A stretch of DNA of 64,000 bases, taken from Flavobacterium saliperosum (GTDB lineage: Bacteria > Bacteroidota > Bacteroidia > Flavobacteriales > Flavobacteriaceae). The position numbers and the translations under genes are program-made. The stretch's first letter is position 1, and each line of letters starts with the position of its first letter. This document shows positions 37,412 through 47,444 of this stretch, in pieces. The notes under the pieces are model-generated. The model was not told where the DNA came from. It saw only the letters and a list, made by a program, of their open reading frames with translations, and did no database searches. The DNA lies in assembly GCF_900100625.1 (NCBI RefSeq), contig NZ_FMTY01000008.1:1-64000 (forward strand), written 5' to 3'.

Positions 37412-38818
37412 TTAGTTAGCTAATTTAACTTCTACACGTCTGTTGTTAGCTTTACCTTTAGCTGTTTTGTTAGAGTCAATTGGTTTAGACTCACCAAAAC
37501 CTTCTGAAGTTAATCTGTCAGCAGCGATACCGTTATCGATTAAGTAATTTTTAACCGCAGCAGCTCTGTCTTTAGATAATTTCAAGTTAGCAGCGTCTGA
37601 ACCACTTGAATCAGTGTGACCTTCAATGCTGAATTTAGAAGTTGGATACTCTTTCAAGATAGCAGCAATTGATTGTAATACCGGGAAAGTTTGTTTTTGG
37701 AACGAAGACTTACCAGAGTTGAACAAAATCGTTTTAGCGTAAGCGTTTAATTTTTTCATTGCGTCTTCAGACACTTCAGGACATCCGTTGTTTGCAACAG
37801 TACCTTTCACGTCAACACATTTGTCATCTTTATCAGCTACACCGTCACCGTCTGTATCAGGCCAAGGACAACCAGCGTTTTCAGCAGGACCTTTAACGTC
37901 AACACATTTGTCAAGGTTATCAGCTACTCCGTCACCGTCAGTATCAGGACAACCGTTCATAGCAGCAGGACCAGCAACTTCAGGACATGCATCATCTTTA
38001 TCAGCGATTCCGTCTCCGTCAGTATCAGGACAACCGTTTAATTCTTTTGGACCAGCAACTTCTGGACAAGAATCATCTTTATCAGCGATTCCGTCAGCAT
38101 CCGTATCAGGACATCCTTGGAATTCTTTTAAACCAGCAACTTCTGGACAAGCGTCGTCTTTATCATAGATTCCGTCTCCGTCTGTATCTTTTCCTCCGAA
38201 TTTGAAAGAAAGACCAACAAAGTGCTGTAAATGAGATGCGATATCTACATTAGGCGTTCTTGTTTCGTCGAATGAATGTTTGTAAGTAGATTGGAAAGTT
38301 AAACCAACTTGCTCTGTGAACCAGAAAGCTAAGCCTAAACCTCCGTTTACCGTACCTGCAGAAGCATCACCCATGAAAGTGTAACCTCCACCGATGTGTG
38401 CAGAAGGATCAATCCATTTCGATTTCAAAGCGTTCATGAAGCTGTACTTGATAACCCCGTCAGCTGCATAATACATTAAATCTCCAGGATTTGTTACCGG
38501 GTATTCACCAGGATTTGTAGGTCTTTCCCAAACAAATTTATCAATTTTGTTTACCGACCCCGTAATTCCGAAAGAGAAGTTGTTACCAACGTGTCTTGAT
38601 ACGTTTACGTAAGACACTGAAGGAATGATATTCCAATAAGCTTTCGCATTGAAATATTGAGAAAACTGATCTTCTACTTTAGAAGCAGCACTCACTCTAC
38701 CACCATCTACTGCGTTAGCACCAAATGAGATAGCCCATGGATTGTTACTATCCTGTGCTTGAGAGCTTAATCCTGCAAACATAAGAGCAGCAACAAATAA
38801 TCTGTTTAGATGTTTCAT
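37412..38818 (-). CDS. OmpA-family outer-membrane protein with thrombospondin type 3-like repeats
   Basis: 468 residues. Signal peptide [19 protein letters not shown], an N-terminal beta-barrel (about 25-210), five acidic repeats of D-x-DxDGI/VxDxxDxCP type (about 210-345), and a C-terminal OmpA peptidoglycan-binding domain ([42 protein letters not shown]). The repeats are typical calcium-binding TSP3 repeats. It links the outer membrane to the cell wall. The promoter is consensus-like and the protein is probably abundant. Confidence 0.92.
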   Translation of the reverse strand: MKHLNRLFVAALMFAGLSSQAQDSNNPWAISFGANAVDGGRVSAASKVEDQFSQYFNAKAYWNIIPSVSYVNVSRHVGNNFSFGITGSVNKIDKFVWERPTNPGEYPVTNPGDLMYYAADGVIKYSFMNALKSKWIDPSAHIGGGYTFMGDASAGTVNGGLGLAFWFTEQVGLTFQSTYKHSFDETRTPNVDIASHLQHFVGLSFKFGGKDTDGDGIYDKDDACPEVAGLKEFQGCPDTDADGIADKDDSCPEVAGPKELNGCPDTDGDGIADKDDACPEVAGPAAMNGCPDTDGDGVADNLDKCVDVKGPAENAGCPWPDTDGDGVADKDDKCVDVKGTVANNGCPEVSEDAMKKLNAYAKTILFNSGKSSFQKQTFPVLQSIAAILKEYPTSKFSIEGHTDSSGSDAANLKLSKDRAAAVKNYLIDNGIAADRLTSEGFGESKPIDSNKTAKGKANNRRVEVKLAN

Positions 38819-38854
38819 ACTTTTTTTATTTAATTACAATAATTATAATTGAGA

Positions 38855-38885
38855 CAAAAATAAGAGGTTAAATATTAATTACAAA
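38855..38885 (-). promoter_or_regulatory. Promoter for the OmpA-like gene
   Basis: On the minus strand TTTG (38882-38885), a 19-nt spacer and TATTTTTG (38855-38862); the leader is about 35 nt. Confidence 0.8.
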
Positions 38886-38931
38886 GCGATTTGTTAAAAA
38901 AAATACATTTTCCTACTAAAAAAACCCTGAT

Positions 38932-40122
38932 CTATATCACATTTAACATTTTTCCAACCTCTGTAAACGCCAAAATCGCTTTATCCAAGTGTTCTTTAGT
39001 GTGAGCTGCAGACAATTGCACACGAATTCTGGCTTTGTCTTTTGGTACTACCGGGAAGAAGAAACCTATCACATAGATCCCTTTTTTTAACAATTCATCT
39101 GCCATTACCTGCGACAATTTTGCATCATACAACATCACCGGAACGATGGCAGAATCCCCGTCAATAATATCAAAACCGGCCGCTTTCATTCCCGCTTTAA
39201 AATAATTGGTATTCCATTCCAACTTATCACGCAACGAAGTGTCTTTTTCCAACAACTCAAAAACCTTGATGGAAGCCCCTACAATCGCAGGCGCCAAAGA
39301 ATTCGAAAACAAATACGGACGCGAACGCTGACGCAAAATCTCGATTACTTCCTTTTTAGCGGTAGTATATCCTCCCATGGCACCGCCAAGTGCTTTTCCT
39401 AAGGTTCCCGTGATAATATCCACGCGGCCCATTACCCCTTTAGCCTCCAGCGTTCCTTTTCCGGTTGCCCCGATGAAACCGGCAGCATGACATTCGTCTA
39501 CCATTACCATCGCATCGTATTTATCGGCCAAGTCACAGATTTTATCCAGTGGCGCCACCAAGCCGTCCATCGAGAACACGCCATCGGTAACGATTAATTT
39601 GAAACGACGTCCTTCCTGATTGGCCTTAATCAGTTGCTGTTCCAAATCTTCCATATTATTGTTCTTATAACGGTAACGGGCGGCTTTACACAAACGTACC
39701 CCGTCAATAATCGAAGCGTGATTCAAACTGTCGGAAATAATACAGTCTTCTTCTCCTAACAACGGTTCGAAAACGCCACCATTGGCATCAAAAGCCGCGG
39801 CGTATAAAATCGTATCTTCCGTTCCGTAGAAATCGGCAATCTTTTTTTCCAAGGTTTTATGAATATCCTGTGTTCCGCAAATGAAACGCACCGACGACAT
39901 TCCGAATCCGTGCGTATCCAAAGTGTCTTTGGCCGCCTGTACCACTTCCGGATGGGACGACAAACCCAAATAGTTGTTCGCACAGAAATTTAAAACCGTC
40001 TCATTGTTAACGGTAATTTCCGCACCCTGTGGCGAGGTAATGATGCGCTCTTTTTTATACAACCCGTTTTCCTGAATTGCATTTAATTCATTTTGCAAAT
40101 GCTCTTTGATTTTTCCGTACAT
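38932..40122 (-). CDS. kbl: Glycine C-acetyltransferase (2-amino-3-ketobutyrate CoA ligase)
   Basis: 396 residues, PLP-dependent alpha-oxoamine synthase family. The PLP Lys is in [15 protein letters not shown]; other conserved parts are [28 protein letters not shown] and [12 protein letters not shown]. It cleaves 2-amino-3-ketobutyrate with CoA to glycine and acetyl-CoA in threonine breakdown. The threonine dehydrogenase is not in the window. Close relatives with other substrates exist (serine palmitoyltransferase, 8-amino-7-oxononanoate synthase), but the overall pattern best fits Kbl. Confidence 0.9.
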   Translation of the reverse strand: MYGKIKEHLQNELNAIQENGLYKKERIITSPQGAEITVNNETVLNFCANNYLGLSSHPEVVQAAKDTLDTHGFGMSSVRFICGTQDIHKTLEKKIADFYGTEDTILYAAAFDANGGVFEPLLGEEDCIISDSLNHASIIDGVRLCKAARYRYKNNNMEDLEQQLIKANQEGRRFKLIVTDGVFSMDGLVAPLDKICDLADKYDAMVMVDECHAAGFIGATGKGTLEAKGVMGRVDIITGTLGKALGGAMGGYTTAKKEVIEILRQRSRPYLFSNSLAPAIVGASIKVFELLEKDTSLRDKLEWNTNYFKAGMKAAGFDIIDGDSAIVPVMLYDAKLSQVMADELLKKGIYVIGFFFPVVPKDKARIRVQLSAAHTKEHLDKAILAFTEVGKMLNVI

Positions 40123-40181
40123 TATTATAGTGTGTTTGCTTATTTGATTATTTTCATTGATTAAACCTTCTGCTTTCTGAG

Positions 40182-43100
40182 TTACAAATGTACTACTTCT
40201 AATTTTTCTCCTATATATACCAACGTTTTTTTCTCTACAGAAAATCCCATCTCCTGTAACGCTTTTTCGTATTCTGCCAACTGCGCTTCATATTTGGTCT
40301 GATGTGAGCCGGTTTTGTAGTCCAACAGATATGCCAAGTTTCCCTGCACCGAAACACGGTCGGGTTTGATGGTTGCGGTTCCCGGCTTAATGATATTCTG
40401 TTCGTTGAACACTTTTTTATCCGCTTCAAAAAAGCGTTGTAATTCCGGATGACATACAATTTCACTCAGGGTGCGTTCCACTTCCGGTTTTTGCGATTCG
40501 GTTATCAGGCCGCTCTCGATGGCTTTTTCGATTGCCAAATGAACATCGGAGGCGGTTTTCACAAACGACAAAATCTCGTGCATCACGTTTCCGAATTCAA
40601 TCGCTTTGATTTGATCGGTACCCCACATCAAGGCTTCACGTTGGGCGATTTTGATTTTCTTCGGATTGAAAACTTCCTTCACGATTTCTATGGTAGGCTG
40701 TTTTTCTTTTTCGTCTTTGGATGCCGAAAGTCGGTTCCCGTCGCCAAATTCAAATTCCGATTGATCGTCCTGATACACGCCTTTAGAATCAAGGTATTTG
40801 ATAAAATACGACGACATGTTGTTCGTCAGTTCGCCTTTACTCGTTAAATTTTTATTGGAAATGACATACAGCTGCTCTTCGGCTCTGGTTAACGCCACAT
40901 ACAACACATTGATGTTATCCAAAAGTTCTTCCTGGCTCCGTTCCTCATACACCTGCGCAGCATTGTCTCCGTATTCGGCCACTTCTTTTTTGGCATCGAC
41001 CAGTGCTTTTGGGATATTCAAATTGTCATCTTCCAGTTCCAGCCACATTTTATTTCTTGGCGAACGGGCGTAATCTTCTTCGGCAAACGGAAAAATCACT
41101 ACCGGAAATTCCAGTCCTTTCGATTTGTGAATCGTCATAATCCGGACCGCATCGTTTCCTTCCGGAGACGGAATACTGAATTTGGTGCCGTTATTTTCCC
41201 AATACTCCAGAAAATCGGAAATTCCGGCCTGGGTACGCACATCGCGTTCCAACACCAAATCCATAAAATACTGCACATAGGAAACCGTGCTTTTTTCTTT
41301 GATGAAGGTCGAAACAATAATCTCCACCGCTTCATACAGCGATTTTTTTCGGCAGTTTTTAAAGGAGATGCCAATGCCGAATGCCATCAACCAGTTTTGC
41401 AGCTCTTCTTCCGAAAATTTGGTCATTCCGGTTTCGATGAAATCGTGAATCGGCAATTCGGTTTGTTTGTTTTTGGCGATGAAATACAAAAAGGCTGCCT
41501 TGGCTTCTTTGTCGTTGCTGTTTTTTAGATAGCGCAATACGTTCAAAATCAGCTTCACTTCGGTCGCGTTATCAATCAGCAAGGTTTCCGAAGACAGAAT
41601 CGGAATGTCATTTTCGGTTAAATAATTGGCCAAGGCTACTCCTGAAGTTCGCTTCCGCGTAAGCAAAACGATATCGCGGTACTGAAATCCTTTCGCTTTC
41701 ACTTTTTCAATCGTCGCTAAAGTGGCTTTCAGATACAGTTGTTCTTTGTCGTCGGTTTCTTCATCGGATGTCTCGTCGGATTTTTCCACTTTCGGAATAA
41801 AGGAAATGTTTACATAACCGCCTTTTTTGGTGTTGGCTTCCTGATGACTTTTGTTTCGGTACAAATCTTGATAATCTTCATTCGAAAATTCATCGGCCAG
41901 CATTGCAAAAAACGCATTATTGAATGCGATGACTTCCGAATAACTTCTGTAATTCGTACCCAATCGTACCAACTGTTTACTCGGATTGGAAAATGGATTT
42001 TCGGTTTTACTCAGACTGATGAACTGTTCCGCTTTTCCACCACGCCAACGGTAAATCGACTGTTTCGGATCGCCTACAATCATGAGTGACCCTTGCGCTC
42101 CCGACAAATCTTCGGAAGAAAGCGCATTGTCAATCAATGGTACCAGATTGTGCCACTGCATTTCGGACGTATCCTGAAATTCGTCGATAAAGAAATGCTT
42201 GTAACGCTCGCCCAAACGTTCGTAAATAAACGGCGCGGGCTGGTTCTGAATTTCGTTGTAAATAATGGCGTTGAATTCGGAAATCGACAAAATGTTTTTC
42301 TCTTTCTGAATCGCGTCCAATTCCTGCGCGATGGAATTCAGCAACGATAACGGGGTGATGTTTTTCTGAAAAGCCGAATAGAAATTCTTCTTTTCGTAAT
42401 TTTTATAGACTTTGGCCAAAATCGCAATCCATTCAGGCGCAATGCTTTCGATGATTGCTTTGTCTTTTGCGGTTTTATTTACCTGAATGTCATCGGGTTC
42501 AAAAAACTTTTTGTGTGAGCTTTTCAATTCGCCTTTCTGAATGTAGCCCAAGTGATTCGGGAACGTGCCGCGGGAAAACGAACTTACATCAATCGCATTA
42601 CTTTCTATCAATTGTAGTGCTTCATTGGCGAACGCCACACATTCTTCATCTAACTTCTTAATTTCTTCCGACAATTGTTGTTTGATCACCAGAAATTCGT
42701 CAATCGTTTTTTCATGAAAATGCGAAATTTCGTTTCGGTTGTTTTCGTTGACCAACAGTTTGCTCACATCGAACAATTCGTGGGTCACGTCCCAACTCTT
42801 ATCGTTATCGGTCTTGTCTACCGAAAAATCGACCAGTATTTTAGTCAGCACCTCATCTTCTCCGGCTTTGGCAATAATCGCATCCACGGCTTCCTGCAAG
42901 AGCAAATCGGTTTCCAGCGACACTTCAAACGTCACGGGTAAATTCAGATCATGTGCAAACGCGCGGATTACCTTATGTGTGAATTTATCTATCGTGGAAA
43001 TGTCAAACGCCGCATAATTGTGAATGATGTTTTTGATAATTGCTTTCGACTTGTCTTTGATGGTGGCCAATGAAAGATTCGTTTCCGCCGCTACGTCTTT

Positions 43101-43334
43101 CATGAAATCTAGGGCTTTTTCGCTCGGTTCGTCCTTTGAAAACTCGTGCAGGGAAGTCACAATACGCGATTTCATTTCCTCCACCGCTTTGTTGGTAAAG
43201 GTAATGGCGAGGATTTTTTTATAGGCATCATTCGTATTTGCCAGCATCAGAATTTTCAAATATTCTTTAACCAGCGTATACGTTTTTCCCGAACCGGCCG
43301 AAGCGTCGTATATGATAAAAGCGGATTTTTCCAC
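40182..43334 (-). CDS. AddA-like UvrD-family helicase-nuclease
   Basis: 1050 residues. SF1 motifs in order: Walker [11 protein letters not shown] near residue 10, [28 protein letters not shown] (motif II), [14 protein letters not shown] (motif III), [14 protein letters not shown] (motif V-VI region), [18 protein letters not shown] RecB-type nuclease domain lies at the C-terminus ([17 protein letters not shown]). This would unwind and cut DNA ends with the AddB-like protein. The gene is separated from the AddB-like gene by kbl and the OmpA-like gene, all on the same strand. Confidence 0.92.
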   Translation of the reverse strand: MEKSAFIIYDASAGSGKTYTLVKEYLKILMLANTNDAYKKILAITFTNKAVEEMKSRIVTSLHEFSKDEPSEKALDFMKDVAAETNLSLATIKDKSKAIIKNIIHNYAAFDISTIDKFTHKVIRAFAHDLNLPVTFEVSLETDLLLQEAVDAIIAKAGEDEVLTKILVDFSVDKTDNDKSWDVTHELFDVSKLLVNENNRNEISHFHEKTIDEFLVIKQQLSEEIKKLDEECVAFANEALQLIESNAIDVSSFSRGTFPNHLGYIQKGELKSSHKKFFEPDDIQVNKTAKDKAIIESIAPEWIAILAKVYKNYEKKNFYSAFQKNITPLSLLNSIAQELDAIQKEKNILSISEFNAIIYNEIQNQPAPFIYERLGERYKHFFIDEFQDTSEMQWHNLVPLIDNALSSEDLSGAQGSLMIVGDPKQSIYRWRGGKAEQFISLSKTENPFSNPSKQLVRLGTNYRSYSEVIAFNNAFFAMLADEFSNEDYQDLYRNKSHQEANTKKGGYVNISFIPKVEKSDETSDEETDDKEQLYLKATLATIEKVKAKGFQYRDIVLLTRKRTSGVALANYLTENDIPILSSETLLIDNATEVKLILNVLRYLKNSNDKEAKAAFLYFIAKNKQTELPIHDFIETGMTKFSEEELQNWLMAFGIGISFKNCRKKSLYEAVEIIVSTFIKEKSTVSYVQYFMDLVLERDVRTQAGISDFLEYWENNGTKFSIPSPEGNDAVRIMTIHKSKGLEFPVVIFPFAEEDYARSPRNKMWLELEDDNLNIPKALVDAKKEVAEYGDNAAQVYEERSQEELLDNINVLYVALTRAEEQLYVISNKNLTSKGELTNNMSSYFIKYLDSKGVYQDDQSEFEFGDGNRLSASKDEKEKQPTIEIVKEVFNPKKIKIAQREALMWGTDQIKAIEFGNVMHEILSFVKTASDVHLAIEKAIESGLITESQKPEVERTLSEIVCHPELQRFFEADKKVFNEQNIIKPGTATIKPDRVSVQGNLAYLLDYKTGSHQTKYEAQLAEYEKALQEMGFSVEKKTLVYIGEKLEVVHL

Positions 43335-43406
43335 AGTATTGTTCTTATTAATGTTTAAGTAATCTTAAATTACCCCAGTCTATTTTCTTTTACGAAGATA
43401 AATTTA

Positions 43407-43414
43407 TAATTTTG
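43407..43414 (+). promoter_or_regulatory. -7 element for sodA
   Basis: TAATTTTG, 37 nt before the start codon; no clear -33 box at the usual distance. Confidence 0.45.
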
Positions 43415-43451
43415 AATGAATTTAATTATTAATCTTTAAATATAAAATATC

Positions 43452-44057
43452 ATGGCTTTTGAATTACCAAAGTTACCATACGCATATGACGCCTTGGAGC
43501 CGCACATTGATGCCCGCACCATGGAAATTCACCACTCGAAACATCATAATGCTTACATCACCAACCTAAATGCGGCTATCGCAGGAACAGATTTGGAAGG
43601 AAAATCGATTGAAGACATCCTTCAAAATCTTGACATGAACAACATGGCCGTGCGCAACAACGGTGGCGGTCATTACAATCACACTATGTTTTGGGAAATC
43701 ATGGCTCCGAATGCCGGCGGACTTCCGACAGGAGAATTGGCAGCCGCTATCAACGCTGCTTTCGGTTCTTTTGACGAGTTTAAAGCGCAGTTTGCAAAAG
43801 CCGGCGCAACCCGTTTTGGTTCCGGATGGGCTTGGTTGTGTGTAAAAGACGGAAAACTGGAAGTTTGTTCCACTCCGAATCAGGACAACCCAATCATGCC
43901 GGGCGTACCTTGCGGAGGACAACCTATTTTAGGAATGGATGTTTGGGAGCATGCATATTACCTGAACTACCAAAACAGACGTCCGGATTATATTGAAGCG
44001 TTCTTCAACGTAATTAACTGGGCAGAAGTGGCTAAACGTTACGCAGCAGCGAAATAA
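43452..44057 (+). CDS. sodA: Superoxide dismutase (Mn/Fe type)
   Basis: 201 residues, Fe/Mn-SOD family. Metal ligands: His in [12 protein letters not shown], His in [11 protein letters not shown], Asp and His in [13 protein letters not shown]. Gly-rich NNGGGHYNH and the NQD motif favour Mn over Fe, although cambialistic use is possible. No signal peptide, so it is cytoplasmic. It has a terminator right after the stop. Confidence 0.95.
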   Translation: MAFELPKLPYAYDALEPHIDARTMEIHHSKHHNAYITNLNAAIAGTDLEGKSIEDILQNLDMNNMAVRNNGGGHYNHTMFWEIMAPNAGGLPTGELAAAINAAFGSFDEFKAQFAKAGATRFGSGWAWLCVKDGKLEVCSTPNQDNPIMPGVPCGGQPILGMDVWEHAYYLNYQNRRPDYIEAFFNVINWAEVAKRYAAAK

Positions 44058-44081
44058 GAATTTCTTATTCCTTTATAAAAC

Positions 44082-44113
44082 AAAAAGAGAACCAATTACG
44101 GTTCTCTTTTTTT
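44082..44113 (+). terminator. Terminator after sodA
   Basis: Stem AAAAAGAGAACC/GGTTCTCTTTTT with an AATTAC loop. Confidence 0.9.
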
Positions 44114-44135
44114 ATGTTTTTTTTCGAATTTTTAT

Positions 44136-44232
44136 AAAATAAAAAAGGTGGAATTGCTTCCACCCTTTTTGCCCCAAATCTACCATAAACTTAACCTACT
44201 AATGCTATGGTGATACGAATGTATGGCGATAG
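44136..44232 (-). repeat. 97-bp repeat unit, copy 1 (candidate small RNA)
   Basis: 97 bp almost identical to 44335-44431 (4 mismatches, no gap), offset 199 bp. It contains a hairpin GGTGG/CCACC that on the minus strand is followed by a T run, as a terminator. The stem ACCATA/TATGGT near 44182-44210 also fits an RNA fold. The flank 44233-44265 keeps 20 of 33 bases in common with the second copy, including a promoter-like TTTATTTG on the minus strand. I read it as one of two tandem small RNA genes transcribed leftward. Confidence 0.85.
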
Positions 44233-44334
44233 TAATTGAACTTCAAATAAATCAGACATACTGCATTTTTTTTCGATAAAGTGCATTTTCCTTACTTTTC
44301 GTTGACAAAACAACCTCAAAAACGGAAAATACAG

Positions 44335-44431
44335 AAAATAAAAAAGGTGGAATTGCTTCCACCCTTTTTGCCCCAAATCTACCATAAACTTAACCTACTA
44401 ATGCTATGGTAGTACGAATGTATTGCGACAG
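44335..44431 (-). repeat. 97-bp repeat unit, copy 2 (candidate small RNA)
   Basis: Same unit as 44136-44232. Here the inner stem is 8 bp: CTACCATA (44379-44386) with TATGGTAG (44405-44412). The terminator hairpin is at 44346-44364. The promoter-like region (44432-44464 on the minus strand) holds TTTTTTTG. It sits 68 nt downstream of the purF stop codon and could in principle be part of a longer purF transcript. Confidence 0.85.
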
Positions 44432-44498
44432 TTTTCATCAATCAAAAAAAACAGATAAACTGCGTATAAAATCGATGAAAAGCATTTTTGTCTGTATT

Positions 44499-46397
44499 TT
44501 AGTATGCTCTGGCGTCCTTGCCTTCATAGAAATTCATGAACGCACGATTTACCACGCGATTTCCCCCATCGGTTGGATAGTTACCTGTAAAATACCAATC
44601 CCCTAAATTTTTAGGACAGGCGATATGTAAATTCTCAACTGTCTGGAAGATGATTTTAACCTCTGCTTTTACGGAACTTTCCGTTAACATCTGAGCAATT
44701 TTATCGGAAATCTCCTGGTCGGTGAACGGTGCATAAATTTCTTTGACGTAATTGACCACTTCGCTGTCATGGAAATTCTCCTGAGCTTTAGATTTCTGAT
44801 ACACTTCTTCAACGATGTGCAGCAAATTACGCTCTTTCAATAATTCCATTGCCGCTCGGAATGCCACCAAACCTTCCAGTTTTGCCATGTCGATTCCGTA
44901 ACAGTCCGGATAACGGATTTGCGGTGCCGAGGAAACGATCACTATTTTTTTTGGATTCAGTCGGTCCATCATTTTTATGATGCTTTTCTGTAACGTAGTG
45001 CCGCGAACGATACTGTCGTCGATAATCACCAGATTGTCGGTCGGTTTGATTACACCGTAGGTCACATCATACACGTGTGCCACCATATCGTCACGACTGC
45101 TGTCTTCGGTAATGAACGTACGCAGTTTCACATCCTTAATCGCAATTTTTTCCGAACGCAGTTTTACCGATAAAATTTCCTGTAATTTTTCTGCGGAAAG
45201 CGACTCCTTATTTGCTAAAATATCAGCTATCTTTCTTTGGTTCAAGAAATCATTGGCCGCTTCCACCATCCCGTAGAAAGAGGTTTCCGCCGTATTCGGA
45301 ATGTAAGAGAAAACGGAATTGTCGGTGTCATTTTCAACCGCTTCCAAAACGGCCGGCATGATTAATTTCCCTAAATTCTTACGTTCCTGATAAATTTCGG
45401 CGTCACTGCCTCGGGAGAAATAAATTCTCTCGAAAGAACAAGCTTTCAACGGTAATGCTTCGCGGATTTGTTCGTCGATTACACGACCGTCTTTTTTAAT
45501 GATAATTGCGTGTCCGGGAGTGATTTCCTTAATGGATTCGAAAGGCACGTTGAAAACGGTTTGAATTACCGGTCGTTCCGAAGCCACCACTACAATTTCT
45601 TCATCTTCATAGTAAAATGCCGGACGGATTCCAGCCGGATCACGGGTTACAAAAGCATCACCGTGACCTAACAATCCTGCCATGGCATAACCGCCATCCC
45701 AGTTTTTGGAAGCTCTTCTTAAGATTCTTCCTATATTTAGTTTCTCGGCAATAACCGGAGAAGCTTCTCTTTTGCTTAAGCCTTCATTTTTACATTCCTG
45801 GTACAAATCGGTCACCTCATCATCCAGAAAATGTCCTATTTTTTCCATCACGGTAACGGTATCCGCCATTTGCTTCGGATGCTGCCCCAAACGCACCAGG
45901 TCTTCGAAAAGTTCTTTCACGTTGGTCATGTTGAAATTTCCGGCCACAATCAGATTGCGGTGCATCCAGTTGTTCTGACGAAGAAACGGGTGTACACTTT
46001 CAATGCTGTTTTTACCGAATGTTCCGTAGCGGACATGTCCTAAAAACAACTCACCGATGTAGGGGATGTTTGCTTTTTGTGCCGCAACATTATCCTGATA
46101 TTCAGGATGCTGTTCCATTTCGTCGTTGATGCGCTGATTAATTTGCGCAAAGATGTCCTGAATGGGCTGTGCCTGATTGGAACGTACACGACTGATGTAA
46201 CGTTCTCCCGGTTCCACGTCGAGTTTGATGCTGGCCAAACCGGCACCATCCTGACCGCGGTTGTGCTGCTTTTCCATTAACAGGTACATTTTCTGTACCC
46301 CGTAAAAAGCCGTACCGTATTTTTCCTTGTAGTATTCTAAAGGTTTTTTTAATCTTAAAAGGGCAATGCCACACTCGTGTTTTAAAGCGTCGCTCAT
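44499..46397 (-). CDS. purF: Amidophosphoribosyltransferase-type class II glutamine amidotransferase
   Basis: 632 residues, longer than the usual 470-510. After a possible 8-residue propeptide the Cys of MSDALKHECGIALLRL would be the N-terminal nucleophile, as in Bacillus PurF. The glutaminase part holds NRGQDGAGLASI and LFLGHVRYGTFG; the phosphoribosyltransferase part has the PRPP loop VIIDDSIVRGTTL. The family makes 5-phosphoribosylamine from PRPP and glutamine, the first step of purine synthesis. Inserted segments relative to canonical PurF make this the Bacteroidota long form, and a second, standard PurF elsewhere is possible. purN lies about 2.2 kb away on the same strand. Confidence 0.9.
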   Translation of the reverse strand: MSDALKHECGIALLRLKKPLEYYKEKYGTAFYGVQKMYLLMEKQHNRGQDGAGLASIKLDVEPGERYISRVRSNQAQPIQDIFAQINQRINDEMEQHPEYQDNVAAQKANIPYIGELFLGHVRYGTFGKNSIESVHPFLRQNNWMHRNLIVAGNFNMTNVKELFEDLVRLGQHPKQMADTVTVMEKIGHFLDDEVTDLYQECKNEGLSKREASPVIAEKLNIGRILRRASKNWDGGYAMAGLLGHGDAFVTRDPAGIRPAFYYEDEEIVVVASERPVIQTVFNVPFESIKEITPGHAIIIKKDGRVIDEQIREALPLKACSFERIYFSRGSDAEIYQERKNLGKLIMPAVLEAVENDTDNSVFSYIPNTAETSFYGMVEAANDFLNQRKIADILANKESLSAEKLQEILSVKLRSEKIAIKDVKLRTFITEDSSRDDMVAHVYDVTYGVIKPTDNLVIIDDSIVRGTTLQKSIIKMMDRLNPKKIVIVSSAPQIRYPDCYGIDMAKLEGLVAFRAAMELLKERNLLHIVEEVYQKSKAQENFHDSEVVNYVKEIYAPFTDQEISDKIAQMLTESSVKAEVKIIFQTVENLHIACPKNLGDWYFTGNYPTDGGNRVVNRAFMNFYEGKDARAY

Positions 46398-46419
46398 AGT
46401 TGTTGTGTTGTTGTATTAA

Positions 46420-46447
46420 TTAAAAGAGCCCCGTTTCCGAGGCTCAT
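46420..46447 (-). terminator. Terminator between the PfkB kinase gene and purF
   Basis: On the minus strand GAGCC/GGCTC flanks a short loop and is followed by TTTT. Confidence 0.75.
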
Positions 46448-46457
46448 GTGTATAGTG

Positions 46458-47387
46458 TTAGTTTTCTAACGCGATATCAAATTGTGTCAAGGCTTTAAAC
46501 TCCTGTAAACGAGACAGCACTTCTGTTTTTTCCAGATTTTCCATTCGCTCTGTTCCGAATTTCTCCACACAGAACGACGCTAAATTAGATCCGTAAATGA
46601 TGGCGTTTTTCATATTGTCAAACGAAATGTTTTCACTTTGCGTAATGAATCCTGCGAAACCACCTGCGAAAGTATCTCCTGCTCCGGTTGGATCGAATAC
46701 TTCTTCCAATGGCAATGCCGGTGCAAAGAACACTTTGCTCTCATTGAACAATAACGCTCCGTGCTCTCCTTTTTTGATTACCACATATTTTGGTCCCATC
46801 GTATGAATTTTTGCCGCCGCTTTCACCAAAGAATATTCTCCGGACAACTGACGGGCCTCTTCATCGTTGATTGTAATTACGTCGATGCGTTTCATTACGT
46901 CCAACAATTCAGGTAATGCACAATCCATCCAGAAATTCATCGTGTCTAAAACCACCAATTTCGGTTTTACTTCCATCTGATCTAAAACACTGCTTTGAAC
47001 GATTGGGTGCAAGTTTCCTAGCATTACCACATCGGCGTTTTTGAAATCGGCAGGAACTTTTGGTTGAAAATCAGCCAATACGTTCAATTGGGTATCTAGG
47101 GTGTCTCTGGAATTCAAATCGTTATGGTAACGACCACTCCAGAAGAATGTTTTTCCGCCCTGAACCACTTCAAGACCGGAAATATCGATGTTTTTGCTTT
47201 TTAATAAATCCAGATATTCTTGAGGAAAATCATCTCCTACCACAGAAACAATGGCTGATTTCAAGTTGAAATGTGAAGCCGAAAGTCCAATATAAGTTCC
47301 TGCTCCACCTAAAATTTTGTCGGTTTTCCCGAAAGGAGTTTCAATTGCATCAAACGCTACTGTCCCTACTATCAATAATTTATTCAT
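46458..47387 (-). CDS. PfkB-family kinase (ribokinase/adenosine kinase type)
   Basis: 309 residues. Start LIVGTVAFDAIETPFG, the substrate-side GGAGTYIGLSASHF, and the ATP/anion hole DPTGAGDTFAGGFAGF with catalytic Asp. The family phosphorylates sugars or nucleosides. Neighbours purF and purN make a nucleoside (adenosine or inosine) substrate plausible, but this is inference. It has a good promoter of its own. Confidence 0.88.
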   Translation of the reverse strand: MNKLLIVGTVAFDAIETPFGKTDKILGGAGTYIGLSASHFNLKSAIVSVVGDDFPQEYLDLLKSKNIDISGLEVVQGGKTFFWSGRYHNDLNSRDTLDTQLNVLADFQPKVPADFKNADVVMLGNLHPIVQSSVLDQMEVKPKLVVLDTMNFWMDCALPELLDVMKRIDVITINDEEARQLSGEYSLVKAAAKIHTMGPKYVVIKKGEHGALLFNESKVFFAPALPLEEVFDPTGAGDTFAGGFAGFITQSENISFDNMKNAIIYGSNLASFCVEKFGTERMENLEKTEVLSRLQEFKALTQFDIALEN

Positions 47388-47411
47388 AAAATGATATTAA
47401 TTTTGAAGGTG

Positions 47412-47441
47412 CAAATGTACGATTTTGTTTTGGTTCGCAAA
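47412..47441 (-). promoter_or_regulatory. Promoter for the PfkB kinase gene
   Basis: On the minus strand TTTG (47438-47441), an 18-nt spacer and TACATTTG (47412-47419); about 25 nt before the start codon. It overlaps the last codons of the START-domain gene, whose stop is at 47445. Confidence 0.65.
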
Positions 47442-47444
47442 AGC

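Noticed and set aside
37788..38168. 126-codon plus-strand open frame with internal repeats
   Set aside because: It is the antisense image of the TSP3-like repeats of the OmpA protein, which explains the repeats.
37790..38190. Regularly spaced repeats that might be read as a CRISPR array
   Set aside because: They lie in frame within the OmpA-family gene and encode acidic calcium-binding-type repeats; the spacing units are similar to each other and do not differ like spacers.
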